43,529 bases of DNA from a virus, in the IMG/VR virus record IMGVR_UViG_3300005511_000862, positions 1 through 43,529 of that record; one strand, written 5' to 3'. The position numbers and the translations under genes are program-made. The notes beneath the pieces were generated by a model. The model worked only from the letters and a program-made list of their open reading frames with translations, searched no databases and was not told the origin of the DNA. This document shows, in pieces, positions 43,338 through 43,529 of this stretch. How positions within the stretch are numbered: position 1 is the first letter of the stretch; every line of letters starts with the position of its first letter.

Positions 43338-43529
43338 ATGAGCCGCAATCCTAGCTTCACCAAAGCTCAAGTGCGCCGAGCGGTCAAAGCCGCGGAGAGC
43401 GCCGGTTTGCGCGTGCGTCGGGTGATGATCGGACGGGACGGCTCGATTGTGGTGGACGGCGGGGACGCGCCAGTGGTTCCCGTTGACAACCAGGCCAAAG
43501 CACTCGCAGCGTCATGGGATGACGTTTGA
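43338..43529 (+). CDS. Conserved small phage protein next to integrases in relatives, 63 aa
   Basis: SRNPSFTKAQVRRAVKAAES, GLRVRRVMIGRDGSIVVDGG and a DD end. This T-x-A-x-V-x-R-A-x-K-A-A-x-x-A-G-L/V pattern is usually found directly before the site-specific integrase of rhizobial prophages. Here the window ends with its stop codon. No ribosome binding site stands out. Confidence 0.65.
   Translation: MSRNPSFTKAQVRRAVKAAESAGLRVRRVMIGRDGSIVVDGGDAPVVPVDNQAKALAASWDDV

Noticed and set aside
1-43529. tRNA genes, insertion sequences and transposases
   Set aside because: No cloverleaf with a T-arm consensus and no transposase motifs were recognised on reading; a tRNA scan would be decisive.

Overview
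The window reads as a nearly complete genome, or an excised prophage, of a temperate podovirus-like phage of an alphaproteobacterium, probably of the order Hyphomicrobiales (rhizobia and relatives). The host inference rests on a GapR/DUF2312 protein, a GTA-type 3TM holin, a SLOG/DUF2493 protein, a DUF6378 protein, moderately high GC and many leaderless or GTG starts. A short-tailed particle is indicated by a T7/P22-type set (portal, scaffold, SU10-type coat, tail adaptor, tail nozzle, three internal/ejection proteins, tail-collar fibre) with no sheath, tape-measure or baseplate genes. The first base opens a start codon and the last base closes a stop codon, and plus-strand early genes run off one end and resume at the other. 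The sequence may therefore be a circular map cut between genes.

Layout. (1) 1-5.4 kb, plus strand: small early genes, including a SLOG-fold protein, a Ro60/TROVE protein preceded by a promoter and a long-stem RNA that resembles a Y RNA, a small HTH protein and a Tat-type exported protein. (2) 5.4-10.4 kb, minus strand: SGNH hydrolase-type particle protein, GNAT protein, DEDD exonuclease, and a lysis block (P5-like endolysin and several small membrane proteins including a 3TM holin). (3) 10.5-11.6 kb, plus strand: a lone OafA-type acyltransferase that looks like a lysogenic-conversion moron. (4) 11.6-30.2 kb, minus strand: virion genes from fibre back to terminase. The portal is split into two frames. 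(5) 30.2-34.2 kb, minus strand: regulators (DUF6456-like, LuxR-type HTH) and a replication/recombination operon (DnaA domain IV-like protein, RHH protein, RusA, GapR, an initiator-like gene containing iteron-like repeats, a possible helicase-loader-like gene). (6) 34.2-36.3 kb: immunity region with a minus-strand Cro-like HTH gene, a plus-strand XRE repressor, an exported lipoprotein and two clusters of three copies of one 16-bp operator. (7) 36.3-43.5 kb, plus strand: early/accessory genes (SSB-like protein, HNH protein, winged-helix-like protein, Acb2/Tad1-like cyclic-nucleotide sponge, DUF551 protein, reduced C5-cytosine methylase) and many micro-proteins.

How it fits together. The repressor probably binds operators that overlap a minus-strand promoter for the Cro-like gene, its own start codon, and a plus-strand promoter at 36.2 kb that would drive the early operon, which on a circular map continues through the left end to the Ro gene. 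Replication would start inside the initiator-like gene. A terminator and a 170-base gap at 30.2-30.4 kb separate the regulators from the late operon. Morphogenesis then runs from terminase to fibre, and lysis from endolysin to the SGNH gene.

The most unusual content is the phage Ro60 gene with a linked Y-like RNA in its leader. No integrase gene, tRNA gene, CRISPR array or insertion sequence was recognised.
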